NCBI RefSeq assembly: GCF_036327775.1
Contig: NZ_CP109598.1
Coordinates: 248,001-312,000 of the forward strand
DNA: 64,000 nt
Reading direction: 5' to 3'
Source of the DNA: Streptomyces sp. NBC_01498
GTDB taxonomy: Bacteria > Actinomycetota > Actinomycetes > Streptomycetales > Streptomycetaceae
The notes below the pieces were generated by a model that was given only the letters and a program-made list of their open reading frames with translations, had not been told where the DNA came from and searched no databases. Shown piece by piece: positions 8,456-18,400 of the stretch. The translations under genes were made by a program, and so were the position numbers. Every line of letters begins with the position of its first letter. Position 1 is the first letter of the stretch.

Positions 8456-8930
8456 CGGATGACACTCCTTCAGGTACGCGATTGTCCGAGGGCTGCGAGA
8501 CATCGTTGAAGTCATCGATGGAGCACGGACACGGATTTCAAAGCGGCGCGCTGAACGGACGGCGGTTTAATCAAGCCACTTCCGGACCAGGACGATCATT
8601 ACCCTTCGGCGCGAATTTGACAAACGTCGAAAACCGGCCGCGCCCACCTTGTTTGCTTTCTGGCAGATGACGCGTGCCAACGTCGATCTACACGTGTACA
8701 CGGCTGTCCGTTCGGGCGCGAAAAACGGAAATACCGCGCGTAAGACGACGGGTCGCCGTTGGCGAGAAACGCTTTACGGAAATCGGATTCGCGCCAGGCA
8801 CCGACATCACTCCCGATGTCCTGAAACCACCTGACGGCGAGCCGGGGCAACACCGGTCACGCCCGGTCGCTTCCCCGGGGCCCGGAGGCAGGGGTCGGAG
8901 GCGAGGGCCGACGACCATGCCAACTGTCAT
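8456..8930. other. Divergent intergenic region (475 bp), no gene seen
   Basis: This stretch separates the ligase operon (leftwards) from the iron-regulated argB paralogue (rightwards). It is less GC-rich than its surroundings, as expected of a promoter region. It contains a TTGACA on the plus strand near 8616 without a convincing partner, and a short palindromic patch CACGTGTACACG around 8691-8702. I see no ORF with a ribosome-binding site and no recognisable RNA. The promoter of the ketosynthase operon must lie here, but I cannot place it. Confidence 0.5.
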
Positions 8931-8949
8931 TTAGGTTAGGCTAAGCTAA
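8931..8949. promoter_or_regulatory. DmdR/IdeR iron box upstream of argB
   Basis: TTAGGTTAGGCTAAGCTAA matches 18 of 19 positions of the actinobacterial iron-box consensus TTAGGTTAGSCTAACCTAA, scored by eye. It contains a possible -10 TAGGCT and ends 31 bases before the argB ATG, so the Fe(II)-bound repressor would block transcription. This is the best-scoring box in the window. Confidence 0.9.
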
Positions 8950-8980
8950 TTAATGATCACCGGCGGGAGAGACGGGGACC

Positions 8981-9817
8981 ATGACCGGACGGGTCACGGA
9001 GCTGCGGGGCGGCACGGTCGTCGTCAAGTTCGGCGGCAACGCGATGGTGGACGCGAGTCTCCAACGGGCCTTCGCCCAGGACGTCGTGGAGTTGTGGCAC
9101 GCGGGTCTGCGGCCGGTCGTCGTCCACGGCGGCGGACCGCAGATCAGCGCGATGCTCGACCGCCTCGGCCTGGAGACCCGCTTCGAGGCCGGGCTGCGGG
9201 TGACGACGCCGGAGACCATGGAAGTGGTCCGGATGGTGCTGTCCGGCCGGGTGCAGCGGGAGTTGGTCGGCCACATCAACGCCCACGGGCCGTTCGCCGT
9301 GGGGATGACGGGCGAGGACGCGCACACGATGACGGCCGTCCGGCGGCCCGCCTATGTGGACAGCAGACCCGTGGACATCGGCCTCGTGGGCGACATCGTG
9401 GCCGTGAACGCGGACATGGTCCGCGCACTCCTGACGCAGGGTCATATCCCCGTGGTCTCCCCCGTGGCACGCGGGGAGGACGGACAGGTCTACAACGTCA
9501 ACGCGGACCTCGCGGCGTCGGCCCTGGCCGTGGCGCTCGGCGCGTCGCGCCTGGTGATGCTGACCGACGTGGAGGGGCTGTACGCGGACTGGCCGCACAG
9601 CACGGAGGTGATCGAGCGCCTGACGGCCGGGGCCCTGGAGGCGCTGCTGCCGGGCCTGACGAGCGGGATGCTGCCCAAGATGGAGGGCTGTCTGCGGGCC
9701 GTGCGGGGCGGTGTACGGCGGGCGCTCGTCCTGGACGGCCGGGTGCCGCACGCGGTGCTGCGGGGAGTCCTGGACGAGACCGGCCCCGGCACCACCGTGG
9801 TCCCGGACGGCCACTGA
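8981..9817 (+). CDS. argB: Iron-regulated acetylglutamate kinase paralogue, short N terminus
   Basis: A 278-residue amino-acid kinase catalysing N-acetyl-L-glutamate to N-acetylglutamyl-5-phosphate, the second step to ornithine. It keeps [12 protein letters not shown] (phosphate binding), [39 protein letters not shown] and [12 protein letters not shown]. Only 15 residues precede KFGGNAM. The actinobacterial biosynthetic enzymes I know have about a dozen more, forming an N-terminal helix needed for hexamer formation and arginine inhibition. An in-frame TGA at 8954-8956 and the absence of other start codons rule out a longer version. The gene stands alone behind an iron box next to a siderophore built from three ornithine residues, which points to dedicated precursor supply. 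Confidence 0.88.
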   Translation: MTGRVTELRGGTVVVKFGGNAMVDASLQRAFAQDVVELWHAGLRPVVVHGGGPQISAMLDRLGLETRFEAGLRVTTPETMEVVRMVLSGRVQRELVGHINAHGPFAVGMTGEDAHTMTAVRRPAYVDSRPVDIGLVGDIVAVNADMVRALLTQGHIPVVSPVARGEDGQVYNVNADLAASALAVALGASRLVMLTDVEGLYADWPHSTEVIERLTAGALEALLPGLTSGMLPKMEGCLRAVRGGVRRALVLDGRVPHAVLRGVLDETGPGTTVVPDGH

Positions 9818-9962
9818 CCACGACCGCCGGCGGCCCCGCGCGACCACCGGCGGGGACGGCGCCGCGCCGTCCCGAGGGGGCGGCGCCTGGCGCGAACTCG
9901 CCTGCGCCCGAACGGACTTCACCGGCCCGGAGCGCGCCGGTCGGCCGTGTACGTGTTCCCGC

Positions 9963-10490
9963 TCACAGGGCCCGTCGCAGGACACGCGCGCCGCGCCCGG
10001 GGTCCAGGGACGCCGCCCAGGCCGGGGGCGCGAGTCGGGCGGTCGTGGGCGTGAAGCCGTACCGGAGGAACAGCCCGCCCCCGCCGGTCGTCGCCGTGAA
10101 CAGGGCGGCGAGCGACTGGCGCCGGGCGGCGGCCAGCGCGGCGCGCAGCAGCGCGGCCCCCACCCCGTGTCCCTGCCGGTGCCCGGCCACGCAGAAGTTG
10201 TAGAGCACGCCGACGGGCCCGCGCCCCTCGCCCGGCCCGGCCGCGGCGTGCACGCGCAGGCCCACACAGCCCTCCGGTGCGCCTCCCGGCGCCCGCGCCA
10301 CCAGGAAGTCGGCCGCGTGGGCCGCGTACAGCGACAGGGGCCGCTCGCGCAGCGCACCCGAGCGCACGAAGGGCCCGGACAGGGCGGCGAGTTCGGCGGC
10401 GTCCTCCGGGCGGGCGGGGCGCACGGGGGACACCGGCGCGAGGAGCGCATGCGACGACAGGGGGGCGGGGCGCGGCGTGGCCGTGATCAA
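9963..10490 (-). CDS. GNAT acetyltransferase, ArgA-like N-acetylglutamate synthase candidate
   Basis: A 175-residue GNAT protein. The acetyl-CoA loop is HRQGHGVGAALL, and ALFTATTGGGGLFLRYGF near the C terminus resembles the LTxxxxxFxxxGF pattern of actinobacterial ArgA. GCVGLRVHAA and LYAAHAADFLVA also fit. I chose the TTG at 10490 because AGGAAGGA lies about 7 bases upstream; the open frame to 10643 would run through the iron box. With its own iron box and argB on the other side, the likely role is making N-acetylglutamate for ornithine under iron starvation. Other GNAT roles, such as acylating hydroxyornithine, cannot be excluded by eye. Confidence 0.68.
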   Translation of the reverse strand: MITATPRPAPLSSHALLAPVSPVRPARPEDAAELAALSGPFVRSGALRERPLSLYAAHAADFLVARAPGGAPEGCVGLRVHAAAGPGEGRGPVGVLYNFCVAGHRQGHGVGAALLRAALAAARRQSLAALFTATTGGGGLFLRYGFTPTTARLAPPAWAASLDPGRGARVLRRAL

Positions 10491-10555
10491 GGCTGTCCTT
10501 CCTCGGTTCCACGGGCGGAGCACGGCCGGTCGCCGTGCCGCTCCGACAAACGAGA

Positions 10556-10574
10556 TTAGGCTAGCCTTACCTAA
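10556..10574. promoter_or_regulatory. DmdR/IdeR iron box upstream of argA-like gene
   Basis: TTAGGCTAGCCTTACCTAA matches 17 of 19 positions of the iron-box consensus. It lies 65 bases upstream of the TTG start of the ArgA-like gene and 40 bases beyond the amidohydrolase stop, so it can only serve the ArgA-like gene. Confidence 0.87.
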
Positions 10575-10614
10575 CTTCCAAGTCCAGCGAGACGCGATCC
10601 TGTTGGGCTGCCTG

Positions 10615-12183
10615 TTACACGCCGGTGTCCCGGCCGTCCACATACGTCGTCACCACCTCGATGCCCCCGATGCGCGAGACGTCGACGCTCCGGGGGTCGT
10701 CGCCGAGCACGACCATATCGGCGTACTTGCCCGGTGTGAGGCTCCCCAGTCTGTCGTCCCAGCGGCAGGCGAAGGCCCCGGCCACCGTGTAGGCGCGCAG
10801 GGCCTGTTCGACCGTGACGCCCTCGTCCGGGCCGATCACCCGGCCGGAGGCGGATGCCCGCTCCACCATGAACTGGACGGCCCGCAACGGGGATCCGTCC
10901 GCGACGGGACGGTCGGAGCTGCCCACCAGGGGGATGCCGTGGTCCAGGAACGACCGGCCCCGGTAGAGCCACGGGGCCCGCCCGGGGCCCATGATCTCCG
11001 CGTAGTCGTCGCCGAAGTACCGCAGGAAGTTGGGCTGTACGACGGCGCTGACGCCGAGCCGCGCCAGTCGCGGCAGCTGGTCGGGGCGGATCAGGCCCGC
11101 GTGTTCGATCCGGTGCCGGGCACCGGGGCGCGGCCGGCGGCGCTGGGCCTGTTCCAGGGCGTCCAGGGCGACATCGGCCGCGCGGTCGCCGATCGCGTGA
11201 ACAGCCAGCTGCCACCCGGCGAGATGCCCGTCCACGATCGTGTCCGTGAGCACGTCCGGATCGTCCTGCAACTGGCCCGTGTGCTCCAGCCCTTCGTACG
11301 GCGCGCTCAGCGCGGCGGTCCGCGCCATCATGCCGCCGTCCGTCCAGACCTTCAGCGCGCCCACGGAGAGCCGGTCGTCACCGAAGCCGGTACGCAGCCC
11401 CAGCTCGAGCGCCCGGGGGACGCGGTCGTCCGGGTGCGCGCCGACCGGACGCAGCCGCTCCGCCGCCACCATGAGCTGCACGCGCACCGGCAACAGGCCC
11501 TCGTCGCGAGCGAGTTGGTACGCGCCCAGTTCGACCGGGCTGTGTCCGAAGAGGACGCTGCCGATGCCCGCCTCCGCGCAGGCGGTGATGCCCTCCGCCA
11601 GACAGCCCCGGGCGGCGCGGCCGATCGCCTCGGCCAACTCCCGCTGGGCGTACGGCGGACGGAGCGCGCGGGCGGGGGCCATGGCGCCCTCGGCGAGGAA
11701 GCCGTTCTCGTGCGGGACACCGGCCGGAAGCCGGGCGAGGACGGCGGAGTTGACGACGCAGCCGTGCCCGGAGTCGTGCAGCAGGAACACCTTGCGCCCG
11801 TGGCTGACGGTGTCCAGTTCGGCGGCGGTCAGATGACGCCCCAGCGCCCGCTGGTCGTAACCGGCGACGCTCACCCAGTCGCCCGGCGAGCCCGTCCCGG
11901 CCGTGACCCGCGACACGACGTCGAGCACGTCGTCGATCCGGGTGCGGCCCGCGATGCTCGGGGTGGCCGCCTTCAGCCCGGTCCAGGCGAGATGCACATG
12001 CGCGTCGATGAATCCCGGCAGCACGGTGGCGCCCTGAAGGTCGATCACCTCGCGCGCCGGCAGTCCGGTGATCTCCTCGTCCAGGCCCGCGATCCGGCCC
12101 CGCCAGATGCCCAGGTCGTGGGCGACGGGACGGTCCGGGTCCATCGTCAGGAAGCGCGCGTTGGTCAGTCGGGTGCAGAGCAT
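10615..12183 (-). CDS. YtcJ-type metal-dependent amidohydrolase
   Basis: A 522-residue amidohydrolase-superfamily protein. The first metal motif is GFIDAHVHL; further residues appear in KVWTDGGMM, HAIGDRA, RIEHAGLI and SSDRPVADGSPL. The C-terminal small beta domain motif GKYADMVVLGDDP is complete. It starts 30 bases after the mbtH stop behind GGAAGGGG, so the two are probably co-transcribed from the iron box at 12502. It is not part of the cch set I know from S. coelicolor. It might hydrolyse an N-acyl or amide bond of a precursor (for example N-acetylornithine) or of the siderophore, but the family does not allow a substrate call. Confidence 0.8.
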   Translation of the reverse strand: MLCTRLTNARFLTMDPDRPVAHDLGIWRGRIAGLDEEITGLPAREVIDLQGATVLPGFIDAHVHLAWTGLKAATPSIAGRTRIDDVLDVVSRVTAGTGSPGDWVSVAGYDQRALGRHLTAAELDTVSHGRKVFLLHDSGHGCVVNSAVLARLPAGVPHENGFLAEGAMAPARALRPPYAQRELAEAIGRAARGCLAEGITACAEAGIGSVLFGHSPVELGAYQLARDEGLLPVRVQLMVAAERLRPVGAHPDDRVPRALELGLRTGFGDDRLSVGALKVWTDGGMMARTAALSAPYEGLEHTGQLQDDPDVLTDTIVDGHLAGWQLAVHAIGDRAADVALDALEQAQRRRPRPGARHRIEHAGLIRPDQLPRLARLGVSAVVQPNFLRYFGDDYAEIMGPGRAPWLYRGRSFLDHGIPLVGSSDRPVADGSPLRAVQFMVERASASGRVIGPDEGVTVEQALRAYTVAGAFACRWDDRLGSLTPGKYADMVVLGDDPRSVDVSRIGGIEVVTTYVDGRDTGV

Positions 12184-12213
12184 CGGCGGCGCCCCTTCCG
12201 AAGTCGCCCGGGA

Positions 12214-12426
12214 TCAGCCGTCGTTGGACACGGCGAGGGACCGGGGTCGCAGGTCGGTCCAGTGGGTCTCGACATACTCCAGGCACGCCTCGCGGGTGTT
12301 CTCGGCGAAGGCGACGGTCCAGCCGCCGGGCACCTCGGCGAAGGACGGCCACAGGGAGTGCTGCCCCTCGTCGTTCACCAGGACGAGGAAGCGGCCTTCG
12401 GGGTCGTCGAAGGGGTTGGTGCTCAT
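12214..12426 (-). CDS. cchK: MbtH-like NRPS chaperone
   Basis: A 70-residue MbtH-family protein that binds and activates adenylation domains. The family pattern is complete: [19 protein letters not shown] followed by HWTDLRP, with the conserved tryptophans. It is the first gene after the iron box at 12502-12520 and divergent from the esterase cchJ, the same relative order as cchK and cchJ in S. coelicolor. Its partner is presumably the CchH synthetase to the right. Confidence 0.94.
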   Translation of the reverse strand: MSTNPFDDPEGRFLVLVNDEGQHSLWPSFAEVPGGWTVAFAENTREACLEYVETHWTDLRPRSLAVSNDG

Positions 12427-12501
12427 GGGCGGATGCCTCCCGGGGTCCGGTGTGCGGTGTCGTGTGCGGTGTGCGTCGGTCCGATGGAAGGAGAGATCAC
12501 A

Positions 12502-12520
12502 TTAGGTTAGGCTCCCCTTA
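12502..12520. promoter_or_regulatory. DmdR/IdeR iron box between cchK and cchJ
   Basis: TTAGGTTAGGCTCCCCTTA matches 16 of 19 positions of the iron-box consensus, with a perfect left half. It lies between divergent genes, 76 bases from the cchK start and 49 bases from the cchJ start, so one site could control both. A further half-site, GCCTAACCC, follows at about 12531. Confidence 0.82.
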
Positions 12521-12568
12521 TCAGCGGCGAGCCTAACCCTTCGCCCGCCCTCTCACAAGGAGACGTCG

Positions 12569-13669
12569 ATGCCCCTCGCGGCCGGCCGGGACCACGCGTT
12601 CGCCGAATACGGGCTGCCCGGTGAGCCCGGCACCGACACCTTCTGGGCGGCGGCGCGCACCCCGCTGTCGGTACCCGGCGGCGACGGCGGCTGGCGGACC
12701 CTGTTCCTGTGGCGCGGATCACCGGCGACGGTCGAGTTCGAGGGCTGGTCGCAGCCGGTCGCGCTGCGCCGCCGGGCCGGGACGGACTGCTGGTACGCCG
12801 AGGTGCCCATGCCCGCGCGGCTGCGGGTGACATATCAACTCCGTTCGGAAGAGGGCGCGTTCGCCGACCCGTACAACCCGGTGGGGGCGGGCGGCGACCG
12901 GTCGCTCGCCGCGGTCCCGGACGCGCCCGCCCAGCCGCACTGGCCCGCCCTCGGCCCCGACGAGGTGCTGCCCCTCCCCCGCGCGCGGGTGCGCTGGAGC
13001 AGCGACCGGCTCGGCGGGCGGCGTACCGTACGCCTCCATCCGGCGGGCGGCGGCGGGCCGTTGGTCCTGCTGCTCGACGGGGACGACTGGCTCTATCTGC
13101 ATCCGGCCGTGACCGCGTTCGACTCGGCCGTCGCGGCCGGGGAGTTGCCGCCGGTCACCCTGGCCTTCGTACCGTCCAAGGACCGGGAGGCGGAGTTCGG
13201 GTGCCGGCCCGATCTCTGGGAGGCGATACGCGACGAACTGCTGCCCCTGGTGGCGGAGAGCGGCGTGCCCGCCGACCCGGACCGGCTGGTGGTCGCCGGG
13301 CAGAGCCTCGGCGGGCTGAGCGCGCTGTACGCGGCGCTGGAGTTCCCGGAGCTGGTCTCCCGCGTGGCCTGTCAGTCGCCGTCGTTCTGGTGGGCGCCCG
13401 GGGCCACCGGCCTCCCGGACCCGCTGGGCGGTCCGCCCGGCGGGACGATCGCCGCGCGGCTGCGCGAGCGGCGTCCCGAACTGTCCGCTCTGCGCTGCGC
13501 GTTCGACCTGGGGGAACACGAGACGCGGATGCTGCCCCACGTCGAGCCGGTCGAGGCCCTGGTGGCGGAGGCCGGGGCGGCCGTACGGGTGTCGCGGTCG
13601 CCGGCGGGCCACGACCGGGTGGGCTGGCGGCACGCCCTGCTCAGGGACGTGGCCTGGGCGCTCGGCTGA
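12569..13669 (+). CDS. cchJ: Enterochelin-esterase-like siderophore hydrolase
   Basis: A 366-residue Fes/IroD-type esterase. An N-terminal beta-sandwich-like part (WRTLFLWRG onwards) precedes an alpha/beta hydrolase domain with the nucleophile elbow GQSLGG and the His region SPAGHDRVGWRH. AAGGAG stands 6 bases before the ATG. The CchH synthetase has no thioesterase domain, and CchJ has been proposed to take part in coelichelin release; alternatively it liberates iron by hydrolysing the ferric siderophore. No signal peptide is seen, so it acts in the cytoplasm. It is divergent from mbtH and shares its iron box. Confidence 0.9.
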   Translation: MPLAAGRDHAFAEYGLPGEPGTDTFWAAARTPLSVPGGDGGWRTLFLWRGSPATVEFEGWSQPVALRRRAGTDCWYAEVPMPARLRVTYQLRSEEGAFADPYNPVGAGGDRSLAAVPDAPAQPHWPALGPDEVLPLPRARVRWSSDRLGGRRTVRLHPAGGGGPLVLLLDGDDWLYLHPAVTAFDSAVAAGELPPVTLAFVPSKDREAEFGCRPDLWEAIRDELLPLVAESGVPADPDRLVVAGQSLGGLSALYAALEFPELVSRVACQSPSFWWAPGATGLPDPLGGPPGGTIAARLRERRPELSALRCAFDLGEHETRMLPHVEPVEALVAEAGAAVRVSRSPAGHDRVGWRHALLRDVAWALG

Positions 13670-13730
13670 GCCGCCCGGCCACCGTCCCCCGGAACCGCGC
13701 CCCTCGACCCCCGCGCGGCGCAAGGCGGTT

Positions 13731-13754
13731 CACCGGGTCACCGGGTCACCGGGT
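13731..13754. repeat. Three tandem CACCGGGT units at the cchI stop
   Basis: Three perfect 8-bp units CACCGGGT lie end to end and cover the TGA of cchI (13746-13748) and the space to the convergent cchJ. Only 76 bases separate the two stops; no clear hairpin terminator was found there. Confidence 0.75.
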
Positions 13755-15446
13755 CACCGCCACGCGGTACTCCTCGTCGGTCGCGAGCAGATTGCGGTGC
13801 GTGTCCTCGGCGGTGACCACGCCCTCGTCCAGCACGAGTACCCGGTCGGCGGCGTCCAGCAGGGCCGGGCTGCTGGTCATCACGACGGTGGTACGGCCCC
13901 GGCGCAGCGCCGCGACGTTGCGCGCGATGAGCTGTTCGGTGACCGCGTCGACGGCGGTGGTCGGGTCCCGCAGCACCAGGACGTCGCTGTCGGTGGCCAA
14001 CGCGCGGGCCAGTGACAGCCGTTGCCGCTGCCCTCCGGAGAGGTTGGCTCCCCTGTCGCGGACGGCGTAGTCGAGTCCGTCGCGATGCAGGGCGACCACG
14101 TCGGTCAGCATCGACGCCTCCACCGCCTCGGGCACCAGACCGCTGGTGCCCGAGGGGTCGATGTTCGTCCGGAGTGTGCCGGCGAAGATCTCCGCGTCGT
14201 ACGGGTTGACCAGCAGATGTTCGCGGACCGCCTCGATGGACAGCTCCGCGATCGCCCGCCCGCCGACCCGTACCTCCCCTTCGTACGTCTCCGGCGGGAC
14301 GCCGACGGCCAGGATCGACGCCAGCTCGGCCGCCGCGCGCGGCTGGTAGGCGGTGATCGCCACGAACTCGCCCGCGGACACGGTGAACTTGACCCGGTTG
14401 AGGGTGCCGTACCGGACGCAGTCGACCTCCAGGTCCCCGCCCGCCGCGGGGCGTTCGGGTCCCGGGGTCGTCACGGGGGGCGCGGTCAGCACCAGTGCCA
14501 TCCGGTCGGCCGAGGCGCGCGCCATCATCACGTACTTCGGCATCTCGGAGAACAGCTTCAGCGGCTCGATGATGAACTGCGCGAGGCCCACGGCCATCAC
14601 CAGTTCCCCGACGGTGATCCGGCCGTCGAACGCCAGCCACCCCGCCGTCAGGGTCACGGCGGCGGCGAGGACCGCGTTGAGGGCCAGTGCCGCGCCCGCG
14701 TACGCCCCGTTCACCTTCGCGACGGTGATCGCCTGCCGCTTCGCGTCCGAGCTGACCGTCCGGTAGGAGCGGAACGCCGCGTGGTTGCCGCCGAAGCCGT
14801 GCAGCGGGCGCAGTCCGGTGATCAGGTCGGCGACCTTCGCGCCGGCGCGCGCCACCCGCGCCTGCTGTTCCCGGGTACTGGCGCCGATCCGTTTGGACAG
14901 CACGGCGAGGATCGACAGGATCGCGACGGTTCCCACGATCACCAGCAGGCCGAGCCGGATGTCCGCCAGACCCAGTGCCACGGCCGCGACCAGGACCGCG
15001 ACCAGTGAACTGATCAGCAGGGGCACGACCTCGATGATGTCGGCGGTCTGGTCGGCGTCCTCGGTGGCGATGGTCAGCACCTCGCCGGACTTCAGGTCGA
15101 CGTCCCGGGCCACGGGCTGGAGCCCGCAGGCCGCCACCCGTACCCGCCAGCGGTGCGCCTCGGTGGTGTTGGCCTTCTGGAGGACGCGCATGCCGAACCG
15201 CCACGACAGCGACACGGTCGTGATGATCACGGCCAGGGCGCCGATGGACAGACCGAGCGCCGTGAGGCTCCGGTCCTGCATGGCGTGTTCGACGATCAGG
15301 CCGAGCGCGATGGGGAAGGCGGTCTCTCCGGCCTGGTACAGGCCCATGAGCGCGGTGCCCTTGGCCATGGCGCCGAGGTTGCGGCGCAACGCGGTCCGCA
15401 GGATGCCGGAGTCCGCTGGGGGCCGCTGGGGGTCAGGAGTTTTCAT
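13746..15446 (-). CDS. cchI: ABC exporter half-transporter with degenerate ATPase site
   Basis: A 566-residue fusion of a six-helix membrane domain (about 20-310) and a nucleotide-binding domain. The signature [19 protein letters not shown] is intact. The Walker A position reads [14 protein letters not shown] instead of GxxGxGKS/T, the Q-loop reads [11 protein letters not shown], Walker B reads [12 protein letters not shown] (the usual DE pair becomes RD), and the H-loop reads [10 protein letters not shown]. This half therefore cannot hydrolyse ATP alone and should pair with CchG. ATG at 15446 overlaps the last 14 bases of cchH, so the genes are translationally coupled. Proposed role: export of desferri-coelichelin. 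Confidence 0.88.
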   Translation of the reverse strand: MKTPDPQRPPADSGILRTALRRNLGAMAKGTALMGLYQAGETAFPIALGLIVEHAMQDRSLTALGLSIGALAVIITTVSLSWRFGMRVLQKANTTEAHRWRVRVAACGLQPVARDVDLKSGEVLTIATEDADQTADIIEVVPLLISSLVAVLVAAVALGLADIRLGLLVIVGTVAILSILAVLSKRIGASTREQQARVARAGAKVADLITGLRPLHGFGGNHAAFRSYRTVSSDAKRQAITVAKVNGAYAGAALALNAVLAAAVTLTAGWLAFDGRITVGELVMAVGLAQFIIEPLKLFSEMPKYVMMARASADRMALVLTAPPVTTPGPERPAAGGDLEVDCVRYGTLNRVKFTVSAGEFVAITAYQPRAAAELASILAVGVPPETYEGEVRVGGRAIAELSIEAVREHLLVNPYDAEIFAGTLRTNIDPSGTSGLVPEAVEASMLTDVVALHRDGLDYAVRDRGANLSGGQRQRLSLARALATDSDVLVLRDPTTAVDAVTEQLIARNVAALRRGRTTVVMTSSPALLDAADRVLVLDEGVVTAEDTHRNLLATDEEYRVAVTR

Positions 15447-18400
15447 CAAGGTGGCGGGCAATCGCTTCCGGGGTTCGCAGGGTGAACAGATCACGGATGG
15501 TGATCACAGGACCGTACTCGCGGCGGAGCATGCCGATCAGCCGCACCGCCAGCATGGAGTGCCCGCCGAGTGACTCGAAGTCGCTCACCGCGCTCACCTC
15601 GTCGTCGTCCAGGTCCAGGGCCTCGGCGAAGAACTCGCACACCGAGGTCTCGGTCGCGGTCCCGGGGCCGCGTTCGGCCGCCGTGGTCAGCGCGCCCAGC
15701 GGCTTGGCCTCGGGCAGTGCCCTGGTGTCGGCCTTGCCGTTGACCGTGAGCGGGATGCCGTCGACCCGGGCGTAGTGCGTGGGGCGCAGGAAGTCCGGCA
15801 GTCCGGCGCCGGCCTCGGCGGCGACGGCGGCCAGGTCGGCCCCGTCCAGGACGAGGTAGACCGCCAGCCGGTACGCGCCGTCGACCCCCGGGTCCGGCTG
15901 GGCGACGGCGGCGGCGAACCGTACGGCCGGGTGCGCCGCGAACGCGGCCTCCACCTCACCGAGTTCGACCCGGTGCCCCCGGATCTTGACCTGCTGGTCG
16001 GTGCGGCCCAGATACGTCAGGTTGCCGTCGGGCCGCCGGGTCACCAGGTCCCCGGTGCGGTACATGCGCTCGCCCGGCGCGCCGAACGGGCAGGCGACGA
16101 AGCGGTGCGCGGTCTGGGCGGGCTGTCCGAGATAGCCGCGCGCGATGCCGACGCCCGACACGTACAGCTCACCGGGGACACCGTCGGGCAGGGGCCGCAG
16201 CCATGGATCGAGGACGTACACCTCGGTGTTGTCGATGGCGACGCCGACCACCGGGTCCTGGCACTCGAAGGTGCCGACGCCGAGCGTGTTGATGGTGTAC
16301 TCGGTGGGCCCGTACAGGTTGTAGCCGACCGTCCCCTCGGTCTCCGCGAGCCGCCGCCAGAGCCCGGGGGTCACGGCCTCGCCGCCCAACAGGACGAGCG
16401 CGGGCCGTTGTCCGGGATCGTCGAGCAGCCCCTCGGCGACCAGTTGCTGCGCGTAGGTCGGTGTCACGTTGACGACGTCGATGCCGTGCTCCAGGCAGTA
16501 CGCCACCAACCGGGGCGCGTCACGACGCAGTTCCTCGTCGCAGATGTGCACCTCGTGGCCGTCGGCGAGCCACAGCAGTTCCTCCCACGACATGTCGAAG
16601 GCGAACGACACGGTGTGCGCGATCCGGAAGACCCGGTGGCCGTGGTCGGCGAGAACCGGTTCGAAGATCCGCCGCTGATGGTTGATCAGCATGTTGGTGA
16701 GGCCGGCGTACTCCGTCACCACACCCTTGGGCCGGCCGGTCGATCCGGAGGTGTAGATCGTGTACGCGGGGTGCCGCAGCCGGTCCGGGTCGTCCGGGTC
16801 GAAGGTGGTGTACGGCGCGGTCTGCGGCAACGGCCGGTCCAGCTCGATCAGTTCACCGGTCAGCCGGGGCGAGACGGCGCTCACGGTGAGGATCACCTCG
16901 GGGCGGGCGTCGGCGACGATCGTCGCGATCCGCTCGTCCGGGTGGTCCAGTTCCAGCGGCACGTAGGCGGCGCCGGTCCGCAGGACCGCGAACAGCGCGA
17001 CGATCCAGTCCGGTGAGCGCGGGATCGCGAGGCCCACGGTCGTCTCGGGGCCGATGCCCCGCCCGGCGAGCACGCCCGCCACGGCGCGGCTGCGGTCCCG
17101 GAGTTCGCCGAACGTCGTGGTCGCGCCGTCGGCGACCAGGGCGATCCGCCCCGGGTGACGGTCGGCCGCGCGGTCGAACCGGTCGACCACGGTGTCCGTG
17201 CCCACGGCGGTACGCGGGGCGGGCTCGGGCTGTTCGCCCAGCCCCGGCAGGGCGCCGACCGGGCCGGTGGCGCGGGCCAGGTCCTCCAGGATCCGCAGAT
17301 AGCCGTCGAGGAGACGACGGGCCCCGGCGGGGTCGTCGTCGCGGTGCTCCAGCTTGACCGTGAGCCGGTCGCCGGGCGTGACGACCCAGGTGAACGGGTA
17401 GTGCGTGGAGTCGTCGGCCCGGACCGACTCGATGCCGTGCCGGGCGTTCATCGCGGCGAAGGCGTCCATGTCCAGGAAGTTCTGGAGCACGAACAGGTTG
17501 TCGAACAGGGTGGGGTGGCCGCTGGCCCGCTGGATCTCGCCGAGTCCCAGGTGCTCGTGCTCCATCGCCTCGACGCGGGCCGTCTGGACGGCCGCCAGAT
17601 AGGCGCCGACCGTGTCGTCGGGCCGGGCGCGGGTCCACATCGGCACGGTGTTGAGGAGGACGCCGACGATGTCGGACAGCCCCTCGCCCTCGCGGCCGGA
17701 GACGGTGACGCCGAACACGGCGTCGCCGCGCCCGGTGTGGGCGCCGAGGAGCAGACCGAAGGCTCCGGTGAGCACCGAGTTGAGGGTGACACCGTGGGTC
17801 TTGGCCGCATCCCGCAGGAGGTCGGACAGCTCGGCCGAGAGGGTGTGCGTGAGCGGGCGCGGCAAGGTGTCGGGCAGGACCGGTGCCGGTCCGGCGAGCA
17901 GGGTGGGGCCGGGGAGCCCGGCCAGGTGCTCCGCCCAGAACCGTTCCGAGGCGCCGGCGTCCTTGGCGGCCAGCGTCCGGGCGTACTCCTCGAAGCCCGG
18001 CGTGGCCGGGACCGCGACCGGGTGCCCGCCGGCCAGGACGGTCTCGTACGCGTCGAACAGGTCGCGCAGCAGGATCTCGCGGGACCAGCCGTCCCACAGC
18101 AGCAGGTGGTAGCTGAGCAGCAGGCCGTCCCGGTCGCCGGGCAGCCGCACCACGGTGAGCCGGATCAGCGGCGGCTCCCCGGGGTCGAATCCGGTGTCGC
18201 GGTCACGGGCGCGCAGCTCCTCGGCCTCCGCGTCCGTCGCCAGGGTGACCGTACGGACGCCGACGCGCCGCCCGGCCTTGAGGAGCTGCACCGGGTTCCC
18301 GTCGGTGTCGGTGCCGAAGCCCGCTCCCACGACCGGGTGCCGGGCGATGACGTACGCCATCGCCTCGGTGAGCGCGTCGGTGTCCAGGCGCCGGTCGAAG

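Noticed and set aside
8686..8704. CACGTGTACACG palindromic patch in the argB/ligase intergenic region as a regulator site
   Set aside because: Short and isolated; no matching site elsewhere in the window and no regulator gene nearby to connect it with.
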